Part shown: one piece after another, positions 46,060-56,830 of the stretch
How the letters are laid out: each line of letters begins with the position of its first letter
How positions within the stretch are numbered: the stretch's first letter is position 1
From: Acanthococcus lagerstroemiae
Taxonomy: Eukaryota; Arthropoda; Insecta; Hemiptera; Eriococcidae
Reading direction: 5' to 3'
NCBI GenBank assembly: GCA_031841125.1
Contig: CM063106.1
Coordinates: 41,722,001 to 41,786,000, forward strand
Length of the DNA stretch: 64,000 bases
Made by a program: the position numbers and the translations under genes
The notes under the pieces: model-generated
Databases searched by the model: none
What the model was told of the DNA's origin: nothing
The model's input: only the letters and a program-made list of their open reading frames with translations

Positions 46060-48374
46060 CACATGATGTCCTTCACCAATCTTGCTCAAACTTGGCAGAA
46101 CTATTTAGAATCGACCTACAAGGTATGCCAACGGAAAAATTCTATTTTCTACGACAAAGGGTTACCAAGAACCACCCTGACGCATATTTTATTCCAAAAG
46201 TTCTAAAATTTCTGTTTTTCACTCCATCCTATGACACAATTATGCAACTGTTCGATCACCACTTGGAACCAATGCGATCGGGTCACTAGAATTCCTCGAA
46301 TTATTAATAAAAAATGCTCAACGGCCTCCCGCGCTACTTCGGCAACATTATTCAAAGAACAGAAATGTTGCGAACAATTGATCAACAATGTGACTCATTA
46401 TGCAACTATTCTCACTTAGCCGCAAACTGCAAGTACTGCCATTGAGTTAGTGTTTTTTAAGCGTGCGATACAGTAGCATAAAGGATAATAATTGTCACAA
46501 TTTTAATAATTTTATTTTCAGTTAGCATTGAGTTATCCAAGTCTAATTCAGTGAACTTTCTACCAATCAACCGAAACCAAAACCAACAGTACACTGTTAA
46601 ATAAATTCAGAAAATCGTAAACTTTATTTTCAAGGTTGAAAAAACACTTCTTCAACAACTGCGTGTATCATTAACGAGCTCGAAAATTTTATTGTGTCTA
46701 AGTTTAGCGCATTATTTGTACACGCAGTCCAATCCTAGTACACACTTCGACATCGATCAACTACAACTATTTTACTTTTCGCTTACATAAAAAATATACT
46801 TTGTGCATAGAGTTTACAATATTACTTATTATGGTTCTACTTATACACTTTCAGATTCAACATGATTCCAGCATAATTTTTATTTACTTTCCATTATACA
46901 GTCAGAAAACTGAAACATTCAAGAAAGATGAAAACAAAAATTGATGCTAACGGTTCTTACGGCAAGATTCATGTTGGTTAGTCTTTTGAAACGTTATTTT
47001 GCAGTTGATCTGCATCATTACACCTCAAAATCGTAAATCTGATGGCTCTTAATGGAAAAGTAGAAAAAAATTCGGACAAATTTTTTTGACTTTGGCTTTC
47101 TTTTTCCAGGGAGTCTTCCAGCCTCTCCTTCCGAACCATCAGTTTCATATTAGAAATTATTGGTTTCAAAATCAAAGAAAGTGAAAGTACAGCGAGCTCA
47201 TACTAAGGAAGAGTTCTTTCCAAGTCAAAAAATTGCATTTTTCTGGTACAATTTTGTTCAAAATTTTTAGAATTTTCGCTTACCTGACTTCTTGTAATTT
47301 TTGTGTGGTGGTCCTCATAAGGCGCAAAAGGAGGGGGACTTGAGTGGCTTAGCCTCCCTCTCCTTCTACTAAAATACTCCTCAAAAAACCGAATTATTTT
47401 GATACTTGTCAGTCTTCATGACGAGCCTCATCTCGATCAGCTATTAGCACTCATAGTGCTTCTCACCCTCTTTTCAATACTTGTAAGTACTTTTTCAACC
47501 TAGCCTGTAAATCTGTAGTTAAACCTCGCGTATTTTTTATTACGAGTTCAGCCTTATCCACAATGAAATTCTGAAGCCACCAATGGGTCTTAGCATATCA
47601 TCTACAACAGACATGACTAGATAGCAAAATTGAAATTTCATACTTCCAGTCGTCATTTTTATTGAAACAGAATAATGTCACAGTGTACCATCTTTCCTCG
47701 TCTCCAGTTTTAAGTGGTCAGAGAATAGGATAAAATTAATATTTCTTCGTTACAGTTGCGTTTCTGTAAGGAAATTAAGAACTTAACTTAAAATACCTTA
47801 ATACCTAATTACTCGCCCCCCCCCCACTCACAATACTTCAACCACCTTGGCCGTGGAAAATTTCCCAATATTTCGCAATAAAATGTTGAACACTACAAAT
47901 TCGAATTTCTTTTCGTTCCACCCTAATGATAATGAAATCACGCATCTTACCACGCACCTTCGGAGTAAATGATTCTGACATCGGGTAAACAGTACCCACA
48001 ATTTTCATAATATGTCAGTAGTGAATACCAGCCACCTATACAATCTCCACATAATGACCATTATTTAGCCGAATACTTTTGTCGGAATCACCATCAAAAA
48101 TGATACGGAAAATCTAATTCAGCTACTTTGAAAACCTACACATCGACTGCTATGTCGAATGATACCTCCATTATCCCATTATTTTTTGACCCCCTACCCA
48201 CAAACGCGGAAACAATTTATATTACATTTCACTGGTATCATAAATCTACTAAAAAACTACCACCGCTCTGTAGGAACAACCATCAACCGAATTTATCTTT
48301 GTCATAGCAAAGCTACATACGAATTCCTAATCAACCTCCAGCAGCCACTGATCTGCTCCATTTTCAATTGGCTA
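46060..48374. other. AT-rich stretch, no gene seen
   Basis: Neither strand shows an exon, LINE, SINE or paired TIRs. The longest ORFs (46996-47175 minus and 48159-48428 plus) have no domain. A poly-C run of ten lies at 47816-47825. Confidence 0.45.
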
Positions 48375-48574
48375 AGATTGGCAACTCACAACAGACCTTT
48401 TCATGGGCGACGTCATGTTGACTCATGACGTCATGAGGAGGACTGTTGCGCCGCTGCTCCCATCATTCGCAGCAATTAGCAGCCTGAGGGTTCAGCTTGA
48501 TTTGTTTACATTCATTTCACATGTAAAAACTCCATAAGCGAACATCCGTTTTTCTTTGCAAGTCCATAAATATG

Positions 48575-48673
48575 AAAGAGAGCATTTCTTAACATTGAAC
48601 GATGATTTAAATCAAAACTAAATGCTTTTAGATCATAAATAAGCATCCGGAAGCATTAAGAAATGCTTTCTTC
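48575..48673. repeat. Hairpin AAGAGAGCATTTCTTAA
   Basis: AAGAGAGCATTTCTTAA near 48575 pairs with TTAAGAAATGCTTTCTT ending near 48673. A second inner pair, AAATGCTTTTAG and AAGCATCCGG-type words, is weaker. It lies directly against the left end of the nested GTGGC element and may be the centre of the outer TIR element. Confidence 0.6.
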
Positions 48674-48680
48674 TATATTT

Positions 48681-49298
48681 GTGGCAGTTTCTATAAAAAG
48701 GGGTAACTTTGTCGATCAATCGAAGTCTCAGAAAATGCGAAAAAAGAAAAACAAAATTTTTTGGTCAAAACAATCAATTATTTTGGGATTTTGGTCGATT
48801 TCTATAGAAAAAACATCGCAATAACGAAGAGACAAAATTTACAGGGGTTAGAGAGAAGAGGGAGCGAGAGAAAGAGAATTATGAAAGAGAATGAGAAAAG
48901 AATGAAAATGTCTGCGTCGCTTCTTCGCAGTTTTTCGGAGCTCACGAATAAATCCGATGTTCTGAATTGTTACCACGTAGAAGAGTGAAAAATTACCTTT
49001 CCAAAAAGCCCTCGTCGAGGTTGGTAACGTGACTCCGCGGCGAGTTATGGCCGCTTGAAGGAGTGGGAGAAAAGGTGTGTCTAACTTTGGAAGCATTTTT
49101 CTGGAAAACGTGTTTTCGCGCGTTCTTGTTACACTCATCTTTGACCACTGGTATCTCCACAAAGAAAAACGCTACAGATCTCGCCAACAGCTCCTTGGAA
49201 CGGGTAGGGTATTCGTATTCATTCCTCTATTACGTACTATCCGTAACTCAAAATTTGTCGGATCGACAAAGTTACCCTTTTTTTACAGAAACTGCCAC
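48681..49298. mobile_element. GTGGC TIR element, copy 2 (618 bp)
   Basis: GTGGCAGTTTCTATAAAAAG at the left and its mirror CTTTTT(TT)ACAG...AACTGCCAC at the right form an approximately 40-bp TIR, flanked by attt on both sides (48677-48680 and 49299-49302). It is similar to copy 1 along its whole length and lacks the 42146-42486 insert, so it shows the ancestral form. Short ORFs on both strands differ between copies in frame and length, so no shared protein is supported. Confidence 0.86.
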
Positions 49299-49475
49299 AT
49301 TTATGGGCTCGCAGAGAAGAACGAATGTTCGCTTATAGAGTTTTACATGTAAAATGAATGTAAACAAAACAAGCTGAACCCTGATGACCGCGACTGGCTG
49401 GAGCATCTCTGCAACAGTTCTCCTCAAGACGTCACTGTGAAAAGGTCTAATCACCTCATCACTGAATGCCAATCA

Positions 49476-51247
49476 TACAAATATAAGCCGAACAATGCCA
49501 ACTTTTATATACATCAAACGATTTCTTCTCAATAGCCACAGAACGTGCACAAGCAAATAGACCTTGTAAATAGCACTAATCTAGTAAAAATATCATTACC
49601 ATGTAATTAGGAGGTGATAACTAATTGGCCATAAGCCCCTAATCAATTATTAAAAAAGAGGAAAAAACAACCAAAAATCTAAGTTTACACGTGTGGTTTT
49701 TTTTGTTTTTTTTAAACAAAACATAATACGTTTTTCCAGGGTGTCCATTAAATATGAATTTTCCTATAAAATGACCTTTGCATAACTTCTGTATGACCTT
49801 TTTTTGGACAATTTTCACGCCTGAACAGGATTCCCACAAGGGAAAAATTTTTTTAAAAACATGCTAATTGCAAAAAAAAAAAAATTTCGAAAGAACTTAA
49901 TAATCAAATAATAACGAATGAATTACAGCAAAGAATGTTGCAAAGAACGCAAATTTTCGAATCTAGGTTGTGATTCGACCTTCCGAGATTTCTATTGAAC
50001 GCACGGATTTCGAATTCAAGCGAATCTACCAAATGAATAATTAATATTCGTTTGGAAGAATAGATGACTGATCGTGAGACGGATCGAGAGAGGATAAATA
50101 GAAAAACGAATTCGGTTAATTGAAAAGCGAGTTTCCAACGTAGCTGTTCCGCGAAAATAATATAGCTTTCTCCGTTGCGGCCTTTGAAAAGCGCGTTACC
50201 ATCCGCTTATAAAATGATTATTCATTTTACGTAATATCGGTGCCCGATTCATCAACGTAAACTTTAAATCTGATTAATCAGGACGCACACGTTCCACTTA
50301 ATTAACTCTCAAACTGAATAACAGAGGCGACTATGCCCGTACACTGCTACCTCCGCCTCGGCAAATCTGCACACCATTTTCATTAATATCCTTTACGATG
50401 GTACAGAATTTGTGGTTCGGCCCGATACAATCGATGAACTTACAGCATTCGATCGGAGATGTTATTTTAGTCCGGCTGAAGCAGCGAATACTCGCCTGCA
50501 ATTTAATTATCCCAGATTTACTATATAACCATGACATTGGCATCTGTGCCACGAGTATCCCAAATTGTGTTAATTCTGGTGGCACAAGGAAGAAATCTGA
50601 AAGTTGGTTTCGCTATAGCTATGACCTTTTCCACTGATGTATGTATGCACTGTGGTTCGGACTGGGGGTTTTACAACATAGTCAATTTAGACACAAAAAA
50701 ATACTCGAAAAATTCGTTGTGAGACAGTCAAACAGTCGGTGGATTCTCTGGTCATCGTACAATCATCTCCCCCAGTGAAAGGTGCTTCAATAACCACAGC
50801 GGAAAATAGAGACGTGTTTTCAGATATGACCGACTCAGTCAACAAAATCAAAATACAGTTATAATATGATTGAAAGAGCATTAAATTTCTGTACACGAAG
50901 GAACTGATGGCCTCTGTTGGAAATTACCGATAATGGATACCGGATCTGAGGGTTGCAATCTCTCTACAGTTCTCTTTAGCCTCCCTGTCCGACACCACTT
51001 CATACAGATGTACTGAAGCAACTGATAGAGAAAACTTAATTCTTGCAAACTGACAACCTAAATTCTTTCGGCTAGAAATTCGATTTTCTAACTGATGGAC
51101 ACCTTTTTGAAATCAAAAAGAAATAATTTTATATTTTTGAAATTCAGCTGAGATTTGATTTTGCCAAACTTGATAACTCTGGAATCTGTTGGTGAAGCTC
51201 TTCCCTCCCACGAAATTGATAAAATATAAAATATTCATGACGGATAT
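49476..51247. other. Mostly unique AT-rich stretch, no gene seen
   Basis: No repeats were recognised at about 49900-50640. This part has many TAATTA and ATTAAT words and is a candidate conserved non-coding region by its lack of repeats only. ORFs at 50331-50637 on both strands overlap each other and lack domains. Confidence 0.4.
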
Positions 51248-51260
51248 CACGTCTCAGGCT

Positions 51261-51476
51261 TCTTTTCTAATCTGCTTTCAATCCGAGCCCTGGAATCCGC
51301 CCTTTCGAGCATTCCCTCAGAGATGTCGGGGAGGCTGTTAAGGCTGTCTTAGCTCTCTTCCCTTCTGGCCAAAAAACCGGTCTAGGTAGAAATCTGGCGA
51401 GTTGCAACGTAGGCTCGAACCCGGGACCTCCAGATTCTGAGACCAACACACTATCGACTCGGCCAACCAGATCCCC
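51261..51476 (-). mobile_element. tRNA-derived SINE, copy 2 (216 bp), perfect 13-bp duplication
   Basis: Flanked exactly by CACGTCTCAGGCT at 51248-51260 and 51477-51489. On the minus strand it starts GGGGGATCTGGTTGGCCGAG (A box GGTTGGCCGAG) with B box GGTCCCGGGTTCGAG about 45 bases in. The common body (GTTGCAACTCGCCAGAT, GACCGGTTTTTTGGCC, GGGCTCGGATTGAAAG) ends with a short A-rich AGATTAGAAAAGAA. The tRNA-like head resembles a Ser/Leu-type tRNA only loosely. It is collinear with the copy at 25756-25966, so both derive from the same family. Confidence 0.9.
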
Positions 51477-51489
51477 CACGTCTCAGGCT

Positions 51490-52950
51490 GTGACAGTTGC
51501 TGAATTCGTATTTCTTGGAACTCATCACTGGCATTAATACAAGCTGCTCCAGCCTAGTATGCCAGGTCGCTAGGAGGTGACAGTATTCGACGAGAGAAAC
51601 GAAAAAGTTAAGTACATTAATGGCCTACATGTAACTATAGTTTAAAATTAGTAAACTTTGTGGCAAGTTTGATTACCTCCAGCACATAGCACATGGAAGA
51701 GGTAACCGAAATTTACCACACTGCATTGCCTACCTTGAGTTCTGGAGAGGCTCTGCCAGTATTCAAATTCTAATTGTAAAATTTAAATAGAACTGTTGAA
51801 GTGCACAACTTTCAATTTTTGTAATGCCGTCAATTTTCGTGATAGGCAATAGACGGCGATAAAATTATTATTTCTCCTTCAAAATATCCGCGATTCATAG
51901 CCGTCATTGACAAAGAATGACATTTGCCTTGATAAAATTCAGAGTAGCTACTTTCTTTTTTTAGAATGATTTTCCCCGACGTTTCCCGGTTTTCCAGACC
52001 AATTTTTCAATTTTTTTCTGATATTTTTTCAGTTAGTATTACACAGTTTTGAGAATATTTTATAAAAGAAATAAGTCATTAGGCTCTACGCTGACATTTA
52101 TTTTTGATTAATATGGTATATTCATTCATTCTCATTATACTCAAAGTTTCTTCATTTTAATGAAAATTATAGCAATTCCCTAACAGGCGCACATCCGGAC
52201 GACCATTTTGAGGAGGGAAATGGAGGAAGGAAAAGCTTTTGCTGCTCCTCCCTCACAAATTTCCCCCTCCCCCATACATTGTTTTTGGGGTTTTTGAAGG
52301 AATCCCCCTCCTTCGTGGATCCGCGTCTGTTCTCTAACTTTTCCGAACTGACAAAATTCCATAATTTTTCTTGGTTTTCCATAAAGTGGTTAAACCTGGA
52401 GTTTCATTCAAAAATTGTATGAAATTTTTCAAGTTTTGTAAATGAATTTTATCTGTGACTTCTTTGCAACCTGTTTTGGAGGGTAGCAGACAACCGCGGA
52501 CTAGCTGGGGGGGGGATCCCCGGCCGGCCCCTTGGACTACAGGCCCACCCAAAATATGACTTGTTCCAAGAATGGAAAAATACTGGTTGGGGCCCGCGGG
52601 CCCGAACTAGTATTCCCCCTTTACAATTCCCTCGCCAGTCCGCGGGTGGTAGCAGAAGATAGTACACTGAATATGAAACTAACAGTATTATTGCCACCTG
52701 TTGAATATTTCAAAAACTGAAGGACTACAAAAACTAAAAGGTATGCATTTAAAAATTATCCTCAAATTTTATGATTAGAATTCTGAAACTGGTGCAGTCT
52801 CTTCAGTATCAAAACTAAACGATTAAGTTAGACAAATATTTGTTACACATCAATGATCGACCCATGAATCACCTTCGAACAATTTTTTTTTTAAAGAAAA
52901 TCAATTATCAGATTCGCAATGAAAATTTGCTAGTCTACAAATTTTGGAGA
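51490..52950. other. Non-coding stretch with a GC-rich foldback patch
   Basis: No gene is seen. At 52484-52665, GTAGCAGACAACCGCGGACTAG is mirrored by AGTCCGCGGGTGGTAGCAG around a GC-rich core. That core contains the perfect palindrome GGGCCCGCGGGCCC (52590-52603) and a poly-G run (52507-52515). The minus-strand ORFs here are rich in Pro and Gly because of base composition and have no domain. Confidence 0.55.
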
Positions 52951-52954
52951 TTTG

Positions 52955-53030
52955 TCACCCCTTCAATCTTGGAGTCACTTCGACATGCGTGCATCGCCAT
53001 ACGTTCCATCAAACATACATATCTTTGAGA
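52955..53030 (+). mobile_element. Short 5'-truncated LINE tail
   Basis: GTCACTTCGACATGCGTGCA followed by TCGCCATACGTTCCATCAAACAT matches the terminal 40-50 bases of the tail family seen in the LINE at 19030-19867. There is no coding sequence. Confidence 0.72.
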
Positions 53031-53141
53031 TTTTGCCGTACAAAATTCGATAGTCCATCAATCAGCGAAATCGTGCTTTTCTTAAGATGAGTCAATCGCC
53101 CATCAGCTAGAGCAAAGAGTTCCTCTTGCTAATCCCAGAGT

Positions 53142-53485
53142 ACCAGGATATATGCTTTACCCCCCGGCAGGGCTCATCTGCTGTCATCAGCTTCCTGCGT
53201 CGCCACACGCACCAATTCAAGGAGGTGGGGGGTGAATGGAGGAAGCGCGTCCGTCTGTGACGCACCCGAATTCCAGATTAATGCTGGGTGAGCGTTCACC
53301 TCGGTCAGTAGGGTGTCTCATGATGGCCCCAGTAGAACAGTGCGCATCGGAAGCGGGAAGGCGAAATGGGGCTCGGGCCACTGATACGATACTCGAAAGG
53401 GTAGTTTCCAGGGCTAGGGGTGCGATATCTGGGGAGCCAATTTGGCATGCGTGCATCGCCATACGCTCCACCAAACATCCCCCAC
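53142..53485 (+). mobile_element. 5'-truncated LINE 3' region (about 340 bp)
   Basis: This copy is collinear, in the plus sense, with the reverse complement of 19030-19380. Shared landmarks are CCCCCCGG(C/T)AGGGCTCA, CATCGCCACACG/GTCGCCACACGCACCAA, GGAGGTG(A/G)GGGGTGAA, TTAATGCTGGGTGAGCGTT and the terminal GGCATGCGTGCATCGCCATA. It carries only the 3' non-coding region of that LINE. Both strands have ORFs across it, which are composition artefacts. Confidence 0.85.
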
Positions 53486-55944
53486 CCTCTAAAAAAGGAA
53501 GTCTGAGAATGGAAAGTATTTGAAGTCCAAATATGTGTTCTCCTATCTCCTAAAAACTACAAAACTGAACTGCGGCTGCCTTGTTTTATGCCGGGTCCTC
53601 AGGTATGCGAAGCAACCATTCTTTCACTTTTGAAAAAGGCTCCACATGTTTGTTCGTTTCAAATAAAATGTCTACAATTTAACAACTTTTGGTACCTCGG
53701 CAAAGTAACCAAAAGTCTGGAAGAATAACAAGATATCAAAATTACCTCCCCCTCCATTCCTCAATTTTGAGTTCATTTTTGGAGAGAGGATGTAGGATGA
53801 AACAAAGGCAATTGCCTTCGTGCTACACTTATGTAATGGTATCTCACCACTGAATTCGGGAAAGATCTTTAAAAGACAATTATACAACTAGTTCTAACAA
53901 TACCTGAAATGTAATTTAGAAACAACAAAAAGTGTATAATTTTTCGGTATCAGGACCAATGGAAGAGGGCTTCCAACGCAACCTTTGTACCAGCTATTTT
54001 GAATTCTGCAGTTCTACCGTTAACAAAAATATTTTAGGCGTAAACTGAATGAAATAACCACAATGAACGTTAGACACAAAATAATCCCATTATTGGAGAC
54101 CTTTTTTTCCAGAAATAACGCTAACGATGTTTTGAAAGTTAAATCACAATATCGCGAGACAGAAAAATGAATCGCGAACAAACTGCCATCCGTAGGCTGG
54201 CACGTTTGCGTCTGCTATACGGGCTCAATAAATGTTAACAAAAAGTTCTTAATCGAAAGCCGCAAAGTTTCCTTTTGTGATTTTCTCTTTCTTCAGACTT
54301 TCTTCACGGTCTTAAAAATTCCGACGACAAGCTCGTCTTGACTAATTGATTTTCTTTTCACTCTAATCCATCTTTCAGTCTTGCTTTTCAACAGTTCTAT
54401 CGAAGGGAGAAAAATAATTTACGATAGGCCAGGTTGGAAAGCTGTAAAGCAGAATATTAGCGGTACGAAGGATGTCTCAAATCGGAGTGATACACTATCT
54501 CTGAACAGAACACGAAAAAAATTATTGTCAAAAATGAATAGTTTTGTCATTTTACAATCGATTAACCAGGCTTTGTAAACCATTTTTTTAACGGTACATG
54601 AGCGCCGACCGGGATTCGCACCTAAACTCGAACAGAATTTCAAATAACTTAGTTACGATCGGTCTGTGTAAAAAAGAAAAAGGAGAAATAGTCGCATGGA
54701 CACGTTCCTAAAAAGGTCGAGTTAACCCGAACAGCCAAAAAAATGCAATTCGGAGACGGATAATGAATAAAAATTAGATGGTTGAATTAAAGGAATTAAG
54801 ATATGTGATCATAAGAAGCGAACTAAAGATACGATAGTAAATCGCCTCGAAGAAGAAAACTAGAAATTCACGAACTGAAAAAGGAAAACAAAGCGCGTGT
54901 ACACCATACAATAAAGATAACGAGCATTACACTCAATTTCTATGAAGCAGTATAAAGCTGAATTTCATACACATATAATATACGCAATTCGTACAACTCA
55001 CATTAGAGTTGTATTCTTCCAGCAAATCGACTTTCGAACTTACATCACGTAAGTTCTTGGCCAGATCGTATCGCGATTCAAGTATACAATAATAGCTTTT
55101 ACCAAAGCTTCATTTTCGTAACTAACTTCTCGAAAATTCGCCGATAAAATAAAATTACACCGTTAAAGAGCGCCGACGAAATGAAAATTAGAAAAACACG
55201 ATACAATCGTCGGCGTTCGACTTTCGACCAAGGTGTAACTTATAGTTACTTTTGGAAAAACGAAAAACCATACAGACGAATCGTCCGGTACGTTGTTTCC
55301 CCTTGAACTTTCACGGATGACGTAACGGTTGAAAATGAGAGAACGTTTTTCAAAATTACGTGACGATAATCAGAACAATGGATCCGACCAAATGTAAGCC
55401 ATTTTCATCGTGTACAAATATACGCAAGCAAAGGTAAGCAAGGAAGGAGGGGAAAAGAAAGAAAAAAAAAGGATTATCAAGTATTTTACAGGACTCAGAT
55501 AGTTTGAATTTTCCGTTTTGGAAAAGTCTTATATAACAATTCCGGAGCACGCAACGATTTTTGACACGCGATGCACGTTTCACCAATTACGCAGAATGCA
55601 TCATTATTGCCGTAAACCACGCAGAAGGATACTTCGGCAATGTCCGAGAATTCGCAGCCTCCAGATTTGCCGAATGTGCATCTGTCAGCTACGAAGGCCA
55701 AATATCAACTCGAGGTTTGCACAACTCCATTTCCGCTAACCACAAAGGTTTGGGAAATTCGGACAGTTTTCAACGCATGCATGCAGGGGCGTAGCCCAGC
55801 TTAGTGTTCGAGGAGGGTCTGGTCTTGACCAGGCGTCAGAGGAGAGCTAACATTCAGAAGCCACTGTTTGACGAAGTCGCAAGGGGTCCAGACCACACCC
55901 CTGGCTATATCACTGCATTAATGTGGATTTTTTTCCCTTTTCTT
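53486..55944. other. Mostly unique stretch, no gene seen
   Basis: No TIRs, LINEs or exons were recognised. A small perfect hairpin GAACTTAC...GTAAGTTC lies near 55040-55060. Around 55500-55790, overlapping ORFs on both strands (for example 55561-55794 plus) have no domain. The repeat-poor part 54000-55400 is another candidate for constrained intronic DNA. Confidence 0.4.
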
Positions 55945-56830
55945 CTAAATTTATTTATTTTACATACATAATATACAATATACTGTGCTGACCTGGGGAC
56001 CACTTTTGTTTCTTAAGCTTATCGGCGCTCCGCAGGTCATTACAATTTTTTATAGTCTTACCATAATTTTTTAATTTTGCAAATTAAAATATACATAATT
56101 TATTAATTTAATTATTAGATTTAGATTTTGAAACCTTTAAAGTAATAATAAAAGTTTTATATATATTATTAAATTTATTCATTAGGATAGGTTATTTTCA
56201 TATTAATTAAGAGAAAAGTTTTTAGGTTTTGTTATTAATCAACTTCTTTGGTCCGGATAGAAAAAATTTGTTTTTGTAGCTCAACTTCTTACTGTGACTA
56301 TTGTACCTAGTTATGTATACTTATCTTTATTATTCATAATTTCATTGACATAATTGATAGTTTTTTGTGTGCTTTCTTTCTCTTTGAACCAGTTTTGATT
56401 GGTTTCTTTTATGTTGTATTTGGCCCTCATATGTTTGAAAGTAGAACATTTTAAGAATGTGTGGTCAGGTGTATCTGTTTTGTCGATTTTACAATTTATG
56501 CAAGTGTCTATATCTGTTATTTTGTATATTTTGAGATATTCCCCGAAGTTCCCATGCCCCGTTAGAAACTGAGTTAGATAGACATTTGGTATTAGCGCTT
56601 TGTTTTGAAGTCTTTCCTTTATAGTTGGTATTAGTGCAGCTGTTCTTCTTCCAGTTTTTCCATTTCGGTATTCTTCCTTGCATAGATTATTATATTTGTT
56701 ATTTATTTCTTTCATGTTTTCTTCTTTTTTTTTCATCCATTTGAGACCATTTTATCGTTTTGATTTCGTTCACTTTTTGTAATTGAGCCCGTGCGTGCAA
56801 GAAGGGCGTATAATAGAAAAGTGTGTTTTG
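55945..56830 (-). mobile_element. LINE 3' end with CCHC knuckle, distinct family
   Basis: The minus-strand ORF (56736 to 56311, 141 codons) contains RRTAALIPTIKERLQ, then YLTQFLTGHGNFGEYLKIY and CINCKIDKTDTPDHTFLKC, a C-x2-C...H-x4-C knuckle. This is the layout at the C-terminus of R1/Loa/Jockey-type ORF2 proteins and parallels 19.6 kb, although codon use is far more AT-rich. Upstream, after a likely frameshift at a poly-A run near 56725, the frame continues as ARAQLQKVNEIKTIKW. The 3' region includes GACCTGCGGAGCGCCGATAA and finishes AAATAAATAAATTTAG near 55945. The tail is unrelated to the GGCATGCGTGCATCGCC family. Confidence 0.87.

Larger units (their letters stand above)
48375..49475. mobile_element. 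Outer TIR element hosting a nested GTGGC element
   Basis: The arms of about 190 bases (about 48376-48571 and 49297-49475) are mirror images: GACCTTTTC, GACGTC, GAGGA(G/A)(G/A)ACTGTTGC, GGGTTCAGCTTG, TTTGTTTACATTCATTT, ACATGTAAAA and AAGCGAACAT all recur inverted in order. Between them lie a hairpin (48575-48673) and the GTGGC element copy 2 (48681-49298). The exact ends and target duplication are uncertain. Confidence 0.75.

Noticed and set aside
45198..46289. Overlapping ORFs of 97-99 codons
   Set aside because: They fall in the mirrored arms of a foldback, and similar peptides arise on opposite strands from the same repeats.
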